Shown one piece after another: positions 1 to 11,039 of a stretch of 40,602 nt of DNA. Position numbers and translations under genes: made by a program. A model generated the notes under the pieces. That model searched no databases. It was not told the DNA's origin and saw only the letters and a list, made by a program, of their open reading frames with translations. Every line of letters begins with the position of its first letter. The first letter of the stretch is position 1. Origin of the DNA: Priapulus caudatus (taxonomy: Eukaryota > Priapulida > Priapulimorpha > Priapulimorphida > Priapulidae); assembly GCF_000485595.1 (NCBI RefSeq), contig NW_014577738.1, positions 1-40,602 on the forward strand, given 5' to 3'.

Positions 1-266
1 AAACTGACCGAAAAGACTAAAACAGCCTAATACTGTGTAATATGAAAACACATATTGGCAAATCATATACAATATGGCCAATCAAGATATGAGTGACTAT
101 TCTGGACCAAAAATGTACAATCATCAATCAAATGGGCCTATAAAACAAAACTAACAAACAAGAATTATTTCACTCCAGCTTGGTCTACAACGTTGATGAA
201 TATTACTTTGTTTCACATCACAATGCATATCTATGTGCAATACCCATGGGTGTATGCAGGGGGGGG
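1..266. other. Flank with no recognised feature
   Basis: Moderately AT-rich, non-repetitive DNA that runs into a G run and a single-N gap. I see no splice-bounded exon, inverted repeat or RNA gene in it. Confidence 0.6.
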
Positions 267-267
267 N
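267..267. other. Assembly gap (single N)
   Basis: One N follows a run of G and is followed at once by the C-rich block. The abrupt change of composition exactly here makes a misjoin of two contigs possible. Confidence 0.9.
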
Positions 268-2230
268 CCGCCCCCGCGCTGCCGCTCCCGGCGCCCCCCG
301 GTGCTCCATCCTGTCCTCCCTGCGGCGCCTCCCCCATGCTGTCGTCTGGTCGGACGCGGCCGTTTCCTCTGCCTCTGGCCTTGGTCGCCCCGCGCCGCCG
401 TGCCCTCCCGTGCGCCCTGCCGCCGCCTTCCGCTCGCCCCCTGGCCTTGAGCGGTTGAGTGCTTGCGCGCGAGATTCGGCGCCCGGTTCCTGCCCTGCCT
501 GCTGTCTCGGGCTGTCCTTCCTCCTCGCCGCCCTGTCGTCTCGCCGCTGCCCCTCCCTCGCCCTGCAGTCCCTCGCCGCCGCCCTCCGTGCCTCCCGGGC
601 GCCTCTTTCCCCTCTGGTCGGGGGTCCGCCTACCCGCCGCGTCTCTTGTTCCCGGCCTGCCGTCCCCCCCCGCCTCCGGCTCTGGTCCTTCTCTCGCTTG
701 CCATCACCTCTCGGGGCCCCCGCTGGCCGCGTCCCGGGCTGGCCCTTTGGGGCGCCTGCTGCCCCTTTCCCCCTCGCCCCCCTCCTCGGTGCCGCTTCCC
801 CTCCCGGCTGCCGCTTCGGGTCTCCTCCCGCTGGGCGCCGTCTTGGCGCCCATCCTCCTCTGTCTTGCTGTGTGGCTGCCCCGCTTCCCCGTCTGCCCCG
901 CTCCTGCCCTCCCCTCCCGCCCCCGCTCGTCCCTCTCCGCCGCCTCTCTCTTCCCGTTTCCGTTGTCCGCGGCCGCTTTCTCCGCCATGTGCCAGTCGCG
1001 GCTGCCTCCTCTCCCCTCTGTGCCGGTCCTGCCTGGTTCTCCTCGCTGCCCGGACGCCCCTCTCTCTGCTGCCGTCGTCCTCCCGGTTCCCGCCTTTTCC
1101 TCCCGACCGCTGCCCCGCGGCCTTGCCCCCCCCTTGCGTTCGGGTTTCCCCCACCTTTCCGTCCTCGCTCCGCTTCGGAGCTTGCCGCTCCGCGTGCCCC
1201 GCCTGCCCTGCCCCCGGGTTGGCCCCCGCCCCCCTGCCTGGGCCCCGCTCCCGCGCTCTCGCCCCCGGCTCCCCCCCCCCCTCCTCGGACTGGCTGCCCC
1301 CCCCGGGTGCTCCCCGCTCCCCCCCTGCTGCTTCTCCTGCCCGGCGTCCCCCCTCGCTCTCGCCCCGACCGCCCGGCCCCTGGCGGCGTCCTCCATCCGC
1401 CGCCCCTGGCTGCCCGCCGACCTGGCTCCTCGGCTGCGCCGGTGCCTGCCTCCCCTCCGCCTCTCCGCGCCCGCCCCGCGCCCGCCTGCCGGCCACCCTT
1501 CCGGCCCTCTCCCTCTCCCGGGGCCCCGTGCCGAGCTCTTGCCCCCCTCTCCCTGGCCCCTCTTCCTCGCGCGTCGGCTTCCGTATCCTCCCGGTTGCGT
1601 CGGGTCGGCGGGCACCCCCCCCCCCTATCGGCCCGCCCGCCCCCGGCCTCCCCTCTCGTTTTCGCTGTCTCCCCCGCGGCCCTTCCAGCGCCTGTGGCCG
1701 CCCTCCCCCTCCGCCCGGCCGCTCCCCTCGATTCTTCCGCCCGGCCTCCCCCGCGCTCCCTGCAGACGCCTCGGTTCTGCGTGCCCCCCTGAGCCCCCGC
1801 TGTCCCGTCCCCCATACCCTGCACCCCCCGCCGCTCTTCCTCCGCCTCCGGCCGGGTGCCCTGGACACACGGCTCCCTCCCTGGCTTGCACATTCGTGTT
1901 TCGCCGCCCCCTTCTGGCCCCTACACACACCACACAGCTCCGCCCTAGTCGGGGTCGTCGTTTCCCCGTTCCTTCCTGGCGTGGTCCCTATCAGGCATTC
2001 GGGCGGCGTCTCGGTCGTGGGCGCGGTGCCCCCCCGTCCCCCCTGAACACTTTGGCGTTTGGTGCCAGCCTCATCCGGGCCTCTGCTTGCCCGTGCCGCC
2101 GTGGGCGGTGGCACCTGTTTTTGTCGCCCGCTGCCATCGGGCCGGTGGCAACCCCGCCGCGCTTTCGCTTGCCGCGCTCTGCTCCCTGGCCCGGCGGGTG
2201 ACCGCCCTGCTCCGTCCCGCAACCGCACTC
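268..2230. repeat. Pyrimidine-rich, nearly A-free low-complexity block
   Basis: The plus strand is overwhelmingly C and T with some G and almost no A for about 2 kb. No fixed repeat period is visible. Because all three stop codons contain A, very long open frames appear on both strands (up to about 580 codons), but their predicted products are only Pro/Ser/Leu/Ala or Gly/Arg/Glu strings with no domain. I treat them as composition artefacts. It may be an old degenerate simple repeat or a sequencing artefact. Confidence 0.7.
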
Positions 2231-5151
2231 TGCAAACACTCGTAACACAACACACACAAACACATCCCTAAGGCCGGGCTCCGCTGCTCGCGTTGCCACA
2301 CAACCGTGGCGGCATACAGCGCCTTACCCCCGCCCCCTCCTCGACACACATAGACGTCGGTCGCACCCCCGCCATCCTCACGCAGACCACTAAACTCGCG
2401 GGAGCTCTGGTAAGATCCCCCATGCTTTGCTCTGCGCGCACTCTCCGCTATACACCTTTGCAACCCCAGGTCAAAGACTCCCCTCTGCTAAACTGTTCAA
2501 GGAGGCGCACGTTGGTACCTCGCCCCCTGACTTGTGGCTGGAGGCTGCGCCAGCGCCAGGGAGAACTCGAGCAGCGAGGTCCCACTCTTTTGGAGTCCGC
2601 CGTAAAATTCGCCGCCGGACCTTCCTGAGAGAGATAGAGGCGTCCCAAAGGTCCTCTGATATACTGCGTAAATGCTGGCATGCGATGACGCTTGGAAGGT
2701 CAGCGGCTGAGCTGAACCTCCTCCTTTGCCAACCCACCTCCACGGCTGTTATAAGGAAGTTAGCATTGCTGGGACTCGGGCACATTCACCCCTCCAGCAG
2801 CCGCCTGGCAGTCCGCGATCCAAGGCAGAAGACCCTCCGCGCCCGAGATGGTACCCAGGCGTTGGTCCTGCGACGACTTTTCACAGAGTCATTATCAGGT
2901 CAGTACCCTTTCAAAAGCGGGTCTGCGCCTCTTCCAGGTTCCTGTCGCAGTTTCGGCAGCCTCAGCGATGCCAACTGCCACCTTATGCATCCCGGCTCTC
3001 CGCTGCTGCTGCAAGCCGCAGCTCGCACGGTCTTTCTCCGCCTGCGGCCAGGACGCTCAAGCACATCTTGCCCCTGGCATAGGTCGGCAACAAACCCGGA
3101 TCACACGATCACTCACGCCAATCCACAACTCAAGTTATGCGGGCAAAAAGTCACCAAACGGAGTCAACAGTCCCTCCTCACTTATCAGTGGAGGGAGAAG
3201 TGGGGGAGCCAGTCACTCCTACAAGCCAGCTTACACAACATGTTACCTTCAACAAGTTCGCAGACCGTGCCCATTAACCGCACGACGCTCAACACAAGAA
3301 AAAACACAGTACAAATTTACCACACCAGTGAATAGGACACTGGTGTACAAACTACCGCATGTAAAGGGTCTCTCTGTAGCATTTAAATCATTACGCATTC
3401 AGGAACGCTAACTCAGCGGACGCCTCTTGCAGTCCTCTGTCGCGACGGCTCTGTCCCCAGCTGACTTCCCCTGAACTCGTTCCGCTCATGGAACTCTACC
3501 AGTGCACTTAGCCGCTCGTGTCCCGCACTCGCCTGCAATGGTGGTACTCTCTTTACGGTCGTATCTTTGTACGGATTAGCGCCCTTCTGTCGAACGTCCA
3601 GACTCGCGCGCCACTTCAGCTCTTAGCCGGGGGTCGCTTTGCTCGTGTTACTTAGGGGGCCTCACAAGGCCGCGGCCGGCTACTATGTCACATGAACAAC
3701 TCAGCACTCGTGCATCCCACTTCTGACACAGCCAAGATTTATGTGGGGCGTTATCTCGTGCTACGGCACACCAAAAACACAACGCTCGAGCGGTGACTTA
3801 AGAGTTTATTCAACTGACAAGCAAAATGTCACAACGGACCGTCGTAACACATCCACGCAACAGACGTAGCTACGACTGGGGCAGCGGAGACCCCCTGCAA
3901 GAACACTACTCCGGTAGAGGGTGTCGGCCCACCGGTTCACTGCCCCGACAAGTACACCGGCCTCAGCATCACCTGTGTGTCAGCTGCAGATAAAACAACA
4001 ATAAACACGTGACAGCCTCATAGCGGAAACTCTTGCTACCGCAACCTCACAACACGTACCGAACTCCAACAAAGTCAACTCTCTTCAAAAACTATGCTAC
4101 TAAACATAACACAATAATGACTACTGAGGGAATTCCCGCCCTATCTTTATGCAGTAAAGCCTCATGTAAGTGAAAATCTGTCAGGATGCCATGTAACAGA
4201 ACTAGCCTAACCGTTCGCCGCATAAAAATGAGTGCACCAAATATAACTCACAATCTCACGGAACATACTTATCAAATAAACCCATCAGATCTTGAAGCAA
4301 GTTGCCGCACAGTAACAATTACACTTACAGTCTACATGCGACACGAGCGCACCATCCCCCTACTTTTGTCACGCGGCCCCTAACAAGGGTTCAACAGAAA
4401 CCTCATGACATGTGACTAAAGCATCCATGCCGATCCCACACTACATATTCAAACTACATGCTCATTGGACATTTACTAATGATAACGCCGCGTCTTACAG
4501 TAATACTCACAAATCAGCTAATCTAATATAACAGCCCATTATTAACGCCGCACAGATATTTAATAATAATATTACTCCTGGCAGCCTGAACATTCCTCAC
4601 TCATATGATATAGTAATCAGGGAGGCAAGTTATTAATAGGAAACTTCGCCACCCTCTAAACCGGCCAAACAAAGACCCCAGTCAACTCACATCCTGTTAG
4701 CAGGGAAATCCCCTACACACGACACACGCACAACGGAAACTACTGACTGGAGAACATTTACAGTCGTCTCAACATCACTGGCAACAACTGCCTGATCTAA
4801 CACTAGACCTCCTCGGTTACAATTCACAAAACTAATGCAAAAGGATTTTTTAAAAAATTCATCCATGACTACAGCAAGGCAATGAGATTAAAACATTTAC
4901 TAAAAACTACGACTGAAATCCACATCTGCAGACACGACGAGAACGCGCTTGTCAGATTCCCTGCTGCCGACAGAGATGGCCACGCTCTTCTTTCCGCGCA
5001 AATCCACGAACAAGCGCCTTTATCCTAAATCCCCCGCTAGCTTTTCTTGACACTAACACCCAGGCGTGCAGCACTATGCCAGAGTAAGTTCATGTACAAA
5101 ACAACACTACAGACCTCGATAAATGAGTGTACAAAACACACGCTCACATTT
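2231..5151. other. Gene-free stretch with a composition gradient
   Basis: GC content falls gradually from the C-rich block to AT-richer DNA, while the plus strand keeps more C than G and more A than T throughout. Open frames are short or of biased composition and lack splice-bounded structure. I found no transposon ends, tandem repeats or RNA genes. Confidence 0.5.
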
Positions 5152-5712
5152 CATGGTGGACCAGCGAGTCGCAAGACATGTCAACACCAGCGATAATATG
5201 ACATGAGAGAGCGACGATAATCATTATATGATTTAGTTAGCCGAATCAGTTGGCAATTTCATACTGCGATACAATTTATATTCTTTCCATGGTGGACAGC
5301 GATACAAGCATGTCAACACCAGCGATAATATGACATGAGAGAGAGCGACGATAATCATTATATGATTTAGTTAGCCGAATCAGTTGGCAATTTCTACTGC
5401 GATACAATTTATATTCTTTCCTGGTGGACAGCGATCACAGCATGTCAACACCAGCGATAATATGACATGAGAGAAGATATATATAAATAGAGAAGAGAAT
5501 ATAAGAGCGAGGATAATCATTATATGATTTAGTTAACTTGTATGATTTCATTTATATTCTTTCCATGGTGGACAGCGATACAAGCATGTCAACACCAGCG
5601 ATAATATGACATGAGAGAAATATATATATATAGAGAAGAGAATTAAGAGCGAGGATAATCATTATATGATTTAGTTAACTTGTTATGATTTCATTTATAT
5701 CTTTCCATGGTG
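5152..5712 (+). repeat. Tandem repeat, about 4 copies of a 132-144 bp unit
   Basis: Copies begin with CATGGTGGACAGCGATACAA or close variants at 5152, 5288, 5420 and 5564, and a partial fifth copy starts at 5706. Each copy contains the stretches ACCAGCGATAATATGACATG and ATAATCATTATATGATTTAG. The last two full copies carry an extra insert of AT-rich sequence (GATATATATAAATAGAGAAG-like). The same family recurs at 35147-35364 and 38436-38747, where it hosts the pogo-type transposon insertion. Confidence 0.85.
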
Positions 5713-5727
5713 CACAGCGACCCTAAC

Positions 5728-6060
5728 ATTTTTGCAGGGCGTTTGCAAGGCGTTTGCAGGGCTGTTAGAAGGGCGTCTTAAGAAGTTCGGCAGGAGGCGC
5801 CCTTCTGTAGAAGGCGTACGCCCCTCAACGCCCTCCAGTTTAATTGTATTGTGAAGAGGCGAAATGCAGGCGCATTTGCAGGGCGTTTGCAGGGCTATTC
5901 CAAATGCAAATTAGGTACGCCCTCCTGCAGAAGGGCGCCCTTCTGCAGGAGGGCGTACCTAATTGCATATTTGGAATAGCCCTGCAAACGCCCTCCGGAA
6001 GGCGTCAAAAGGGCAGGTAGATTTCACACATAGAAGGGCGTCCATGGTCTATTCAAACCA
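5728..6060. repeat. AAGGGCG / TTGCAGGGCG repeat region with a large palindrome
   Basis: This region consists of many copies of GGGCGTTTGCAGGGC and AGAAGGGCG and their complements. At its centre lies a near-perfect palindrome (5881-5993). Related repeats occur at 33735-33858, again upstream of a copy of the repeat listed at 6098-6204, so the two blocks seem to be parts of one dispersed element. Confidence 0.75.
5881..5993. repeat. Near-perfect palindrome, arms about 56 bp, no spacer
   Basis: The centre is GAAGGGC|GCCCTTC between 5936 and 5937. The arms read outwards as complementary sequence to GGGCGTTTGC at the left and GCAAACGCCC at the right. The only visible mismatch is a small indel in the AATTTGCATTT / AATTGCATATTT part. 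The structure could extrude as a cruciform. Confidence 0.9.
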
Positions 6061-6097
6061 CACGTGATCAACGGCACCTGTATTTTGAATACCAGTG

Positions 6098-6204
6098 GCG
6101 AACGTCCGCCTTGCCGCGGAACTGCGCACAATATCCACGCTCAGCGGTTAGGATCAACATCTCCTTTCGGCAACACTTCTCTGGTATCCCGTCTCATCTG
6201 GAAT
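6098..6204 (+). repeat. Dispersed repeat, copy 1 (shared with 33911-34013)
   Basis: The segment from GCCTTGCCGCGGAACTG to GTATCCCGTCTCATCTGG is shared, in the same orientation, with 33911-34013. Both copies lie just downstream of AAGGGCG-rich DNA. The match stops at CATCTGG in both places, which suggests a defined element end. I do not recognise the family. Confidence 0.7.
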
Positions 6205-6474
6205 ACCTGATAAATCAATTACCTCAGCCTGTTCTTCTCTTCCAGTTCACTGGATTCCACAGTCAGAAATTATCAAAAAAATCCATTACTTACAATTGCA
6301 TATGCATTTATTTACAGCGTATATGTAGCGGCAACATTTATTTTGTTTTGTTTCGATTTTAAGGAACTGATTTTTTTTTCAGCAACTTTTAAGCTGTGAT
6401 ACGGTCATCTTTTTGTCTTCTTGCTGCATTGCATAAACATAGCCTGAAAAGACAGAATAAAAATTATGGTAATA

Positions 6475-6592
6475 CAGTAGACTCTTCACAAGTCAGACAG
6501 AAATTCTTGTCCGATTTCCAGTTATTTCATTGTCCAAGTCAGATTAAAATGATTGGTCCTATAAATGAATCCGACTTGAGAGGAGTCTACTA
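6475..6592. mobile_element. Short pogo-like MITE, copy 1 (118 bp)
   Basis: The ends are imperfect inverted repeats: CAGTAGACTCTTCACAAGTC at the left and GACTTGAGAGGAGTCTACTA at the right. The left flank has TA. The interior contains CAGATTAAAATGATTGGTCC and AAATGAATCCGACTTG, which match in opposite orientation the element at 28815-28978. The CAGT start and TA flank fit the pogo/Tigger group, but there is no coding capacity. Confidence 0.7.
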
Positions 6593-6767
6593 GGGAAAGA
6601 TCATCAGTACAAGAAGTTAGCGGCTTGCACTCTAAGGCTCCAACGAAGTAATGTAACAATCTCAGTGAAATGTGCTATTAGAAAGTCAATGTTTTCTTCG
6701 GTAATGTTACCTGCTTACACTTGATTTAAAAAGAATGCAAACCAATATATGTGTTCATTTTGCTTAC

Positions 6768-6969
6768 CAATGATGGTGTCTAATATTACTGGATTCAGAA
6801 TTCGAACGCCTGTTGCCAAGGCTGGTTTGCTCGGCCAGCAGAGAGTCGCCATTTCCTCAGCAGTAAAGACGGCATCCATTAGCCGCCTTATGGCCGCTGC
6901 TGGGTTGGTTAAGTCCAGCTTGTTTAGCTGATCTTGGTGAATACACACCTGCCCTCCTAGGTCAATCAT
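6768..6969 (-). CDS. BEN-domain exon
   Basis: The exon is bounded by an acceptor (TTTTATAG) just before ATGATTGACC and a donor GTAAGC after 6768. It encodes MIDLGGQVCIHQDQLNKL, then AAAIRRLMDAVFTAEEMATL, and ends LNPVILDTIIG. The LGG start, the RRLMDAVF(T)xEEM block and the LNPxxLDTIIG end fit the known BEN pattern (arrangement LxxALFxxEEL...LDPxxxxAI). The final helix of the domain should lie in a further exon that I could not identify between 6200 and 6760. The exon starts in phase 0 and leaves one base. Confidence 0.65.
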
Positions 6970-7036
6970 CTATAAAATAACAATTTTAAAAATAAGTACA
7001 TTTTATATGAGTGGAATACATTTCATACAATTTCTG

Positions 7037-7163
7037 ATGGTCCCCAGAGATTAAGCGAATTTGACTAAGTGAACATTTGAATTAAGTGAGTAATTGCCTC
7101 AGCACAATGGGTCTGACAAATATGAATTAAGCAGATACAAATTAAGAGGATTTGACTGTACCA
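7037..7163. mobile_element. Probable fragment of a pogo/Tigger-like element
   Basis: Read on the minus strand from 7163, the sequence starts with CAGTCAAATCCTCTTAATTTG and continues with repeated TTAATTC and CTTAATT blocks, a style typical of Tigger-like termini. A matching opposite end is not evident, so this is called as a solo end only. Confidence 0.35.
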
Positions 7164-7604
7164 GTTCAGAATCTGAAATATACGGGTTAGTATTTTGCGG
7201 GTGGAAAACAGAACTCATGCAGCATACCGGCATATGGCGTACCGGAATACTGGTTGGTAATTACATGTATCAGTGTACAGAGTATTAAGGATTTTTTTAC
7301 GGAATATGCCTAGTACCGGTATTCCAAGGTTCCTTAACTGGTATACCATGTAGGAGTGGAGCAGACCCTCTGATATCGGTAAAATTAACAGTAAATGAGG
7401 TGTATGAAGGAGATCGAGTCCCAGACTCTTAGCATATATCAATATATTTTACTTATTAATTTGCATGGGGTTTCAACATCCATGAAATTTGTGTACAATC
7501 CAACAATTATTTCCCCTTATAATGAAGAATAAATGTTAACAATCAAAGAAGAAATCACTATTTTTGTAATTAGAAATGTATAATGTTTGTGAAAATATAC
7601 ATAC

Positions 7605-7696
7605 ATTATATTTGGTCTTCTCACCCTCTGTAACCAAACCAGCTCTCGGACGACATTGAGATGATGCTGCTGATGCTGATGATGACTGCGGTGTTG
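7605..7696 (-). CDS. BEN-gene linker exon (Ser-rich)
   Basis: This 92-bp exon lies between an acceptor TTATTTAG and a donor GTATGTAT. It enters with two bases and ends in phase 0, matching both neighbours. It encodes TPQSSSASAASSQCRPRAG followed by LVTEGEKTKYN, a Ser/Ala-rich linker between coiled coil and BEN domain. A more proximal donor (GTGAGA at 7624) would break the frame with the BEN exon, so the distal one was chosen. Confidence 0.6.
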
Positions 7697-7817
7697 CTAA
7701 ATAAATTAAAATTAAGAAACATGATTTAGCACAGAAAATTTTGTGCAGTGTATGTCAGGCAGCATTTACTATATATACACAATTCAAGCTTGATCGACTT
7801 TAAAGCGGTACATCTAT

Positions 7818-8107
7818 AGCCTTGTCTATACTATGCCTCTCAGGTACTGGTTTTCCGTACCCGTGTTGCTCGAATGTGCGTTCAATATGCTGTTAGCATC
7901 TACACTGACTTTAGCAGACGTGGGTTTTATAGACAGACTGCGGCAAGTGAACTTTTCTGTAACAGTGACTAACAGTTTGCCTTTTGTGGATCACTTCCTC
8001 TTCGGTTTTAAGAATTCATGAAATTCAAAACAATTTCATGAATTTTAACTTAGACAGCGAATATAAACAGCGAACACGGGTAGAAAAATTGTAGTATAGA
8101 TGAGGCT
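7818..8107. mobile_element. Non-coding inverted-repeat element (~290 bp)
   Basis: The ends are imperfect inverted repeats: AGCCTTGTCTATACTAT at the left, and the complement of AGCCTCATCTATACTAC at the right. A second small perfect stem (AATTCATGAAATT) sits inside at 8011-8042. It lies in an intron of the BEN gene, and no target duplication was resolved. Confidence 0.6.
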
Positions 8108-8317
8108 TAAGTTGTTACTGCTGCATGTTTTTTTCAGCACAGATTGCTTCAAATCTATTAGTGTATCACTCAGGAGACATCAGGATAACCATTATAACAA
8201 GAAATGGATGAACCTGCAACTTTATGATGAAATATCTTGCGTACACCTATGCCATGGTGAAAGGTTGCTAGCACTATGTTCTATTCAGGATACAAAAAAT
8301 TAAAGTATTACACTTAC

Positions 8318-8452
8318 CAGAGTTTGCTCTCAGAGTGGTTAAGTCTGATTTCAAAGCCAGATTTTCTGATTTCAGCCAATTCACTTCCTCTCTTAGTGAC
8401 TCTACCTCCGATTGATGCATTATGTTACTCATGTACATGGAATTACTTGTAT
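8318..8452 (-). CDS. BEN-gene coiled-coil exon
   Basis: This 135-bp exon is flanked by an acceptor (GCATTTCAG) and a donor (GTAAGTG). It encodes TSNSMYMSNIMHQ and then SEVESLREEVNWLKSENLAL with LKSDLTTLRANS, a clear heptad pattern of Leu with Glu/Lys. A coiled coil before a BEN domain is a common arrangement. It enters with two bases and leaves one, in phase with both neighbours. Confidence 0.65.
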
Positions 8453-8649
8453 CTGAAATGCAATTGCAGAAAAATGTAATAGGCCTAGATACAGTTTGTT
8501 AATGTACGTCAATTTTCTATTCCCACTGCCATTTCTAATGAAGTCTAAATAAAAAAGAAATTAAGTAAGGGATGCTGTGATGCGTTGATATATATCAAAT
8601 AGAATATCCTTGTGACGATTTCGCAGGTTTCAAACATAATGAAACAGTT

Positions 8650-8969
8650 TAAATATTTATTTCACTGGATTGAATTAAAGACAAAAACCTAAGACCTTTC
8701 GCCTACGGCTGTAGGCTTGTTCGCAACTGCTGTGTGACATCACCATCTTCTGATGTCAGACGGGATTCCTCCTGATTACATCTGCTCAGCAGCAGCGCCA
8801 CATTCACTCTGACCAGCCGGGCACACCATTGACATGGACAAGGTCATAATTCTCGGGAGTGGAATCAAAATGTGACATCGGAAGATGATGATGAACTTTA
8901 CACAGCGATGATGACATCACAAGTTTGTAAGTTTTAGTCTTTAATTCAATCCAGTGAAATAAGTATTTC
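8650..8969. mobile_element. Non-coding element with ~40-bp terminal inverted repeats
   Basis: The left end (TTATTTCACTGGATTGAATT then AAAGAC) is repeated inverted at the right end (GTCTTT then AATTCAATCCAGTGAAATAA), with few mismatches over about 40 bp. The interior has no open frame. It lies in an intron of the BEN gene. Confidence 0.75.
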
Positions 8970-9129
8970 AGCAATTTCATTAAGCAAATAAAAATACTGT
9001 ATATCCCATGGCAAGAGAACCAAAGGAGGGAACAGTTATATACATGATAAAAATTGTTCATTCCAATGATGCCAAAGGATGTTGCTCCCTGTGTTCACAT
9101 AAAATTAAGTCACTAATTTTATAACATAC

Positions 9130-9228
9130 CATATGTGTCATAGAAACTGTTGTCATCAGCAATATCGATACTCTGTTCTAGCAAGCCTACAAAAGAAGTA
9201 CTCTCCCTTTCGACTGGAGGCAATTGCA
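9130..9228 (-). CDS. BEN-gene acidic linker exon
   Basis: This 99-bp exon follows acceptor TTTTTAG and ends at donor GTATGTT. It encodes QLPPVERESTSFVGLLEQS and IDIADDNSFYDTY, an acidic linker. It enters with two bases and leaves one, so it joins both the 9572-9654 exon and the 8318-8452 exon in frame. Confidence 0.6.
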
Positions 9229-9571
9229 CTAAAAAGTAAACAGAGAAAGAATTGATTCAAGTTAACAGATACTATAAAGTAACAGGTTGAGCAACTTGGA
9301 ACAATTAAGGCCTGGTCACTTAGGTTATTATGATCGTTGAAGTTTATGCACGCACGCCAGACCACCACTCAGACCAAGGGGTAAGCCCTCATGGCCTTCG
9401 GCCTATTATTTTTCAGCATCATTCTCCAATATTTGACTAGTCTACTGTTTGGTCCTCAAAATCTAATCAAATACGATGTTACTTAGCATCATTTAATAGA
9501 GAATTGTAATTCAGAATCAAGTAATCTTGTAGGTACCGCCATGATTTTTTAACGGTTTTTGCTGTAGAAAC

Positions 9572-9654
9572 CTGTAACTGCGACCACTTGCTTCCAGACT
9601 CGCGCACTGCAATTTGCCTGGCTTTCTGGGTCATGGATATGGCTCAGCGGGTGG
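9572..9654 (-). CDS. BEN-gene small exon
   Basis: The 83-bp exon is bounded by acceptor CTATAACAG and donor GTTTCT. It encodes HPLSHIHDPESQANCSARVW followed by KQVVAVT. It enters with one base and leaves one. Without it the repeat exon (leaving two bases) would not join the 9130-9228 exon in frame, and this is the main argument for it. Confidence 0.5.
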
Positions 9655-9756
9655 CTGTTATAGAGTTAAAAACAAAACTCGGATAACTGTGACATACATA
9701 TTACAAGAAATTAATGTCTCAACCCACATTCTATAATTTATGGCACTCCATATTAC

Positions 9757-10236
9757 CTGACGAATAATCGGCTTTTTGTAAATAGTGTGGTATAATTTGG
9801 TGTTGATTGTAAATCATTCATAAACAGCGGCATATGTGGTGTCTGCTGATGTGGTGGTGTTTGTTGTGGCGTCTGTTGTTGTGCTGCTCTTTGTGGCGTC
9901 TGTTGTTGTGCTGTTCTTTGTGGCGTCTGCTGATGTGTGTTTGTTGTGGCGTCTGTTGTTGTGCTGCTCTTTGTGGCGTCTGTTGTTGTGCTGCATCTTT
10001 GTGGCGTTCTTGCCTGTTATGTGCTGCCGGGTGTTGTTGTGGCGTCTGTTGTTGTGTGCGTGCTCTTCTGTGGGGTTGATGTTGTGCTGCTGCTGGGGGG
10101 CATCTGCTGAGGGTGACGGGTGTTTGTTGTGGGCGAATGTCTTCGCTTCTGTCCTTGGCTGTCTTAACGCTTGTGGCCGTCGTGTTGTCCTGCCTTTTGG
10201 TGTGGGTGAAATTGGGCTGGTGTTTGTGGGTCTGGT
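9757..10236 (-). CDS. BEN-gene repeat exon, 3' part (His/Gln/Thr/Pro repeats)
   Basis: The minus strand carries a degenerate repeat coding HQQTPQQTP-like peptides from about 10230 down to 9834, then MPLFMNDLQSTPNYTTLF and TKSRLFV before donor GTAATA at 9756. On the plus strand the array reads TGTGGCGTCTGTTGTTGTGC. The repeat is the same, and in the same direction, as the 14306-15341 array, so both halves were one exon before the foldback element inserted. Indels in the array break the frame in places. Confidence 0.5.
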
Positions 10237-11039
10237 AGTACACCCAGCGGTTAGGTACAGAATATCATCTAAATCGCAATATTGTTGAAAAGTGTGAGAA
10301 TTGGTACACTTGCATACGACTGGCTCTTCATTTAAAAGCAGGACCACACGACGATTCCACCTAAACTTCTGGCCGCCATCTTGAATTCAAAAATGCGGCG
10401 GCGTCATTTCTTAAAAAATAGCTATTATCTCGGTTAATACATGACTTCGTACAGACTTGAAAATTGACTGGACGGACGTTAATATTGGGTTAACTATTTC
10501 ATACAATCACGTTGATGTGTGATCCATAGAGCGTTTTTTGGCCCAATTTTTTTGGTATTCAAAGTGGCCCAGCCATAAAATTACATACTGGGCAATTTTT
10601 TCGTTCCGGAGATTAGAGAGTGAAAATTTTGCAGACTGCGCGCGGTAGTTAATAAGCTTCTGTTATCTAAAACAGCGCACCAATGTTCCAATTTTAATTC
10701 TCAGCGGCCATATTGATTCAACATTGGCCATCAATTTTTCTTCGTGTATTCAAATTGATCAATGCATTTAGTATAACAGATGTACAAAAACATGGTGAAA
10801 ATGTTGAATTACCGATTTTTTTTCAGTTATAACAACACAATGCCAAAACTGGCAATCGGAATCCCAGTGGTGAGATGAGAGATAATTTCAGGACAATAGT
10901 TGTAGTTATTACAGTCACGAATGAACAGTGCTGGCAGTTAAAATGAATACTATTGTTAATGTTAGAACAAATGTCTGCGAACTTGCATTGTCAAAAGTTG
11001 TCGAGATTGTCACTCGCATGTGCGGTTACATTGTCCTGC

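Noticed and set aside
151-2255. Several open frames of 300-580 codons on both strands
   Set aside because: They arise because the block lacks A (plus strand) or T (minus strand), hence lacks stop codons. No domain, splice or start context.
9630-9670. Possible tRNA-like A box (TGGCTCAGCGGGTGG)
   Set aside because: No B box or cloverleaf follows; the stretch is better explained as the acceptor border of a BEN-gene exon.
9834-10288. Plus-strand Leu/Trp/Cys/Val-rich frames over the 9.8-10.3 kb array (similar ones at 14.3-15.4 kb)
   Set aside because: Shadows of the minus-strand QQTP-type repeats, whose frame connects to good splice sites.
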